A stretch of 64,000 nt of DNA from Bacteriovoracaceae bacterium (GTDB lineage Bacteria > Bdellovibrionota > Bacteriovoracia > Bacteriovoracales > Bacteriovoracaceae). Positions 60,326-64,000 of the stretch are shown here, in pieces. Below the pieces are notes generated by a model, which was given only the letters and a program-made list of their open reading frames with translations, was not told the origin of the DNA and searched no databases. Numbering within the stretch: the first letter of the stretch is position 1; each line of letters opens with the position of its first letter. The stretch covers positions 930,001-994,000 of the forward strand of contig JANJTC010000005.1 of the NCBI GenBank assembly GCA_024711325.1. Direction: 5' to 3'. The position numbers were made by a program, and so were the translations under genes.

Positions 60326-62872
60326 TTATTGCACCGATTTTCTGATTTCCTGGTAGTCGGGAGTCTCAATCTCATCTGCTGGGAAAACAGCATTTTGATC
60401 AGGTCCGATATCCACCTTGTTTAAGTTCTTATAGTGTTCTGCATCTGATAGATCATATAAAGGTCCGGCAATCTGGCGATCAAGCTTCTCATTAAGTCGC
60501 TCGGTCATCTTGGCATTTGGATCCTTCTCATCAGCTGAGAACATCTCTTTCATCCCAGCATTTCTTTTTGCCAGAATGTCTTTTGTATTTGCCGAAGCCG
60601 TTTTGGCATAAGGAGAAAGAATTTTAGGAGTCATGAAAAAGAGAAGATTCACTTTTTCAATCGTCTTGCTCTTATTCTTGAATAACCATCCAAGGACCGG
60701 AATGTCACCCAGAATAGGAACTTTGTTATTAGTCACAAGTTCTCTGTCTCTTAATAATCCACCCATGGCAATTGTATCTCTGTCACGTACCATAACTTCT
60801 GTTACCGCCGAACGAGTGGTGGTTGGAAGACCGCCGCTTTGAGCAGCTTGTTGACCACTCTTAAAGTCATCAATCTTTTGATTGATTTTAAGTTTCACAA
60901 AACGGGTCACCTTATTGATTTGTGGCGTGATCTTTAATGATAATTTTGCTTCCTGGTTAGTAGTACTGAAACTTTGTACTCCACCTGTTGCAATTGTTGA
61001 GTTACTCACCGGAACGGTATCACCAACTTCAAAAACGGCTTCGGTATTATCCAAGGCCAGAATTTGAGGTGTCGCTAGAACATTGGTGCTTGAATGGGAA
61101 GCGATCGCCTTAATTAAGGCATTCACTGCATTGACTTTTATCGGAGAGCCAGCAGCACCGTTAGCACCAGTTGGTGTAATTGTACGGGTAGGACCAAACC
61201 CTACACCTGCCATGAAACCACCAAGAGATTGAGGGACACCAGAAGCAATAAGGCCAAGAAGACCGGAGGTCGCCGAATTCTGGGTAGTGAAACCGGTACG
61301 CTGAACATTACCTTGTCCATACGCGCCTACATATTCGACACCGAATCCTTTCTCTTTTGTTACGTTGGCCTCTAAAATCATTCCCTCAACGTAAACCTGG
61401 TCACGCGGAATATCAAGTCTTCCAATCACGTCCTTAAGAGTCAGCCAATCAGTTGGTGAAGCAGTTACAACCAAAGCGTTATTGTTTTTGTCAGAAGTAA
61501 TTTTAACTTCGGCTGAGAAAATTGGATTATCTGAAGGACCAGTAAATGAAGTGAATCGGCTTGCGCCGGTTCCGCCGCTCGTTGGAGCTGCCCCTGAGAC
61601 AATACTTGAGAGAGTCTTTGATAATTCTTCTGAATCACCATAGTTCAAGTAATAAACGTGAACACGATTTGAACCAGAGGAAATAAGTTTTACGTCAAGT
61701 TTGTTGATAAGATCGCGCAGCTGTTTGGCGCCTTCGGCATTGGCCATGGCAATAATGGAGTTTGTTCGGGGTTCAGCAATAATTCGTGAGATCACGCTAG
61801 TCGATTCAGTTCCGCCTGAACTCGAACTTGAAAAACGCGGAGTCGCCGTTCCGGCCCGTCCAGCAGTTGCCGTACCAGAGCCACCTTTTAGTATGGTATC
61901 AAGAAGTTTGGCAATTTCCTGGGCCGAAGAATTTTTCACCTGAACAATTTGAAGGCCTTCTTCGTGACCTGCCACATCCAGAAACTTAACCATTTTTGCC
62001 AGACGATTAATGTTAGAACCTGTATCAGCAATAATGATGGTGTTAGTTTGTTTGATATCAATAATTCGTCCATATCGACTCATGAAAGGACGGAAGTTTC
62101 TGGCAATTTCAGCAGCAGATACGTGCTTGAGTGAGATAACCCGCATCACATAGTTTTCAGTGTCCGGTGTATAGTTACCGGTATAGATTTTAGTCGGAGT
62201 ATAGCGGATATCTCGCGCATTGATTACTTTATAAAAAGCACCGGTTTTAATGAGAGAGTATCCGGCCATATTTAAGGCCGCAAGATAGGCCTTCCAGGCA
62301 TCACCCACAGTAATAGGGGTGGGAGCGATGATGGAAACCTTACCCTTTACATCTTTATCCAGAATAAGATTAATTCCTGTCAGCTTCTGCATGTGTTTGG
62401 TAATTTCCATGATATCAGTATCTGGAAAGTCAAAACTTTCTACGATCTCAGGACCGAAAGCGGTCTCAGGATTGAGATTTACGTACTTACTATTTTTTGG
62501 TTGGGCACTTAGTTCTGCAGATGGACGGTTCCCAAAAGTCTCTTCATTTGCATCATCATCAGAGTCTGGTTCAAAAGCTGAGTCATTATTGTTTTCTTCC
62601 GGCTCATCAGCTGCAGCCTCGGATTCATTCTCAATTCTTTCTGCCGCCTTCAAGGCCGCTGCCGCATCTTCGGCCGACATTGATTCAATATCTGAAGCAG
62701 TCGGTGCGGGTGTATTACCCGGAGATGGTGGTGTGCCGTTACCAGGAGTGGTATTAAATCTGGTTTGCGAACGGTATTTGTTGAATTGAGCCTTCGCCTC
62801 ATAACTTCCCAGGAGAAGGGAAACATAGAGAAGGGAACTCATGAAATGCTTGTTTTGACTTCTTGTCTTCAT
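60326..62872 (-). CDS. gspD: Type II secretion outer-membrane secretin GspD
   Basis: An 848-residue secretin with signal peptide ending AKA before Gln. An acidic, Ala/Glu-rich insert (about 60-130) precedes the N0 domain (VESFDFPDTDIMEITKHMQKLTG), then N1, N2 and N3 repeats and the secretin core (VYVEGMILEANVTKEKGFGVEYV, VPVSNS, DRDTIAMGGLLRDRE, VPILGDIPVLGWLFK). A Gly/Ser-rich loop in N3 (GTESTSVIS region) is normal. The C-terminal ~100 residues after FFMTPKIL are probably the pilotin-binding S domain or a soluble tail. It forms the outer-membrane gate. Confidence 0.95.
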   Translation of the reverse strand: MKTRSQNKHFMSSLLYVSLLLGSYEAKAQFNKYRSQTRFNTTPGNGTPPSPGNTPAPTASDIESMSAEDAAAALKAAERIENESEAAADEPEENNNDSAFEPDSDDDANEETFGNRPSAELSAQPKNSKYVNLNPETAFGPEIVESFDFPDTDIMEITKHMQKLTGINLILDKDVKGKVSIIAPTPITVGDAWKAYLAALNMAGYSLIKTGAFYKVINARDIRYTPTKIYTGNYTPDTENYVMRVISLKHVSAAEIARNFRPFMSRYGRIIDIKQTNTIIIADTGSNINRLAKMVKFLDVAGHEEGLQIVQVKNSSAQEIAKLLDTILKGGSGTATAGRAGTATPRFSSSSSGGTESTSVISRIIAEPRTNSIIAMANAEGAKQLRDLINKLDVKLISSGSNRVHVYYLNYGDSEELSKTLSSIVSGAAPTSGGTGASRFTSFTGPSDNPIFSAEVKITSDKNNNALVVTASPTDWLTLKDVIGRLDIPRDQVYVEGMILEANVTKEKGFGVEYVGAYGQGNVQRTGFTTQNSATSGLLGLIASGVPQSLGGFMAGVGFGPTRTITPTGANGAAGSPIKVNAVNALIKAIASHSSTNVLATPQILALDNTEAVFEVGDTVPVSNSTIATGGVQSFSTTNQEAKLSLKITPQINKVTRFVKLKINQKIDDFKSGQQAAQSGGLPTTTRSAVTEVMVRDRDTIAMGGLLRDRELVTNNKVPILGDIPVLGWLFKNKSKTIEKVNLLFFMTPKILSPYAKTASANTKDILAKRNAGMKEMFSADEKDPNAKMTERLNEKLDRQIAGPLYDLSDAEHYKNLNKVDIGPDQNAVFPADEIETPDYQEIRKSVQ

Positions 62873-62884
62873 TTCCGCTCGTCC

Positions 62885-63913
62885 TTATTTCTTGATGGAA
62901 TACTCTTGTACAGAGTTTGAACCTTCACGCTTAACTCCGAGCTGAAGATTATCCAGGTTTTTTATACGACCAAAAAGGGCCATGACTTCATTCAAGTCAG
63001 CAATTGGTTTTCCATTAATCGAGGTAATGATGTCCTGATCCTGAAGACCCAGATAAGGGAAAATTCCTTCTGGATCCATTTCAGTCAATTTAAATGATAA
63101 AGTACCATCAGGATTTTGAATTTTTATTGCCCTGGCTTGAGTTAAAATGGCAGAAAGATCTTTCATCTTCTCATCGAGGAGGGCCTTAGAAATGATGAAC
63201 TTATTTCCAACATTTTCAATACCGGAAATTTTCTTATTGGCCTTGTATTGACGACTTTGTGACGGACTCATTACGGAAATTGGTGAGCGGGCCTCTTTGG
63301 CCTTATCAGAAGCGATACTTTCACAAATACCACTTTCAAGATTTTTCACCAGAATTTCAAGCCGTGTAATTTTAAAAACTTTGGCAAGATTATCAATTTG
63401 ATCACCTTCACGAAGTTCTTTAAGTGAACGATCACCACGCACTTGAACTGATGCCAGGGACTTAACTGTATCCTGAAGAACAATCGTGTTGACGAGTTTT
63501 ATTGGCAATGAGCTTGGTTGTTGAGCTTCTTCACATTTAGTATCGGCCAGTTTCTTTTTGGTACCCAGACCGGTATTTGTCCTGAAAATATTGATGCTTT
63601 TCACTTGGCCCAAAGTGCCCGGGTTAAAGTTTTCATCAAGATCAATCGCGACTCGGTAATCCCTTGCTGTATCTAAGGCCGGAGCCCCCCTTAGTACAAG
63701 AGCAGTTATTTTTCCTAAAGTATAGGTAACGCCACAAATGATAATGACCAGGGCCACTTGATGAATGGTTTCACGTGCCTCACGTGATAAAAACTTTTCG
63801 ATACTCTGACTTAGACTTGGAGAAAGTAATGCAGGAGTCTTACCTGACTTCGCTTTGAAACTATCAGGGAGTTTCCATTCTTTAGCATTAATACCGGAAA
63901 TCTTTTTACTCAT
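62885..63913 (-). CDS. gspC: Type II secretion protein GspC (start possibly beyond the window)
   Basis: A 342-residue inner-membrane protein from the ATG at 63913. It has a short cytoplasmic part, one helix (VALVIIICGVTYTLGKITALVL, about 54-75), a homology-region domain (KLVNTIVLQDTVKSLASVQV), and a PDZ-like C-terminus (FPYLGLQDQDIITSINGKPIADLNEVMALF). GspC links the inner platform to GspD. The same frame has no stop from 63914 to the window edge at 64000 and encodes a plausible continuation (PLLKLTWRDKLAQSFSG), so the gene may begin outside the window. TCTGGA precedes this ATG. Confidence 0.85.
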   Translation of the reverse strand: MSKKISGINAKEWKLPDSFKAKSGKTPALLSPSLSQSIEKFLSREARETIHQVALVIIICGVTYTLGKITALVLRGAPALDTARDYRVAIDLDENFNPGTLGQVKSINIFRTNTGLGTKKKLADTKCEEAQQPSSLPIKLVNTIVLQDTVKSLASVQVRGDRSLKELREGDQIDNLAKVFKITRLEILVKNLESGICESIASDKAKEARSPISVMSPSQSRQYKANKKISGIENVGNKFIISKALLDEKMKDLSAILTQARAIKIQNPDGTLSFKLTEMDPEGIFPYLGLQDQDIITSINGKPIADLNEVMALFGRIKNLDNLQLGVKREGSNSVQEYSIKK

Positions 63914-64000
63914 TCCAGAAAAAGATTGGGCTAACTTATCTCTCCAGGTAAGTTTTAAAAGAGGAAGGGGAGTTTCCCCCGTTAAATCATCTTCTCCATC

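Noticed and set aside
1-64000. rRNA, tRNA, prophage, integrative element or insertion sequence
   Set aside because: No tRNA-like cloverleaf, rRNA segment, integrase, transposase or phage gene was seen. Intergenic gaps are mostly under 200 bp and base use is even throughout.

Overview
The window is ordinary chromosomal DNA of a Gram-negative bacterium. AT content is moderately high, genes are tightly packed and many overlap. I saw no rRNA, tRNA, transposase, integrase or CRISPR array. A complete gspC-to-gspN type II secretion operon of deltaproteobacterial layout (including GspN), a TatT-PQM TRAP transporter, an ihfA-merR pair and many small secreted proteins suggest Bdellovibrionota, most likely a Bacteriovorax/Peredibacter-like lineage. 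That placement is inference from gene content, not a phylogeny.

Layout. 1-4.2 kb (minus): a small secreted protein, a degenerate HD-GYP protein, and an overlapping trio of KamA-family radical SAM protein, small membrane protein and DnaQ-like exonuclease. 4.3-7.1 kb: dihydrolipoyl dehydrogenase and a lipoyl acyltransferase (E3 and E2 of a 2-oxoacid dehydrogenase, no E1 here). 7-12 kb: membrane and secreted proteins, including an 877-residue exported protein with a long Gly/Asn repeat. 12-15 kb: rarA, rpsU and two unknowns. 15.1-17.4 kb: a compact operon of type III polyketide synthase, four-helix membrane protein and UbiG-like methyltransferase. 17.4-20.6 kb: an eukaryote-like (type 2) isoleucyl-tRNA synthetase. 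20.7-23.4 kb: FecR-domain protein, Maf and two small proteins. 23.7-29 kb: TatT-DctP-DctQ-DctM TRAP operon with a trailing unknown gene.

29-34.4 kb: a likely DUF6178 protein, three unknown genes, a stand-alone CpaF/TadA-type ATPase and a 41-residue lipoprotein. 34.4-40.7 kb (minus): haem biosynthesis genes hemA-hemCD(fusion)-hemL-hemE, with a two-component system between hemL and hemE and a TGTCA-rich operator-like region upstream of hemA. 40.9-46.6 kb: Na/Pi cotransporter, protein-isoaspartate methyltransferase (its start lies in a perfect 36-bp palindrome), GMP reductase/IMP dehydrogenase-family enzyme and PlsB-like acyltransferase. 47.1-49.3 kb: infC (apparent AUA start), rpmI, rplT, ihfA with an acidic tail, and a MerR regulator. 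49.3-64 kb (minus): the gspCDEFGHIJKLMN operon followed by an isoprenyl diphosphate synthase; the gspC frame is still open at the window edge.

The units most worth following are the haem operon with its built-in sensor/regulator pair, the small polyketide/methyltransferase operon, the lone CpaF neighbourhood and several regulatory structures (pcm palindrome, hemA operator region, non-AUG infC start).
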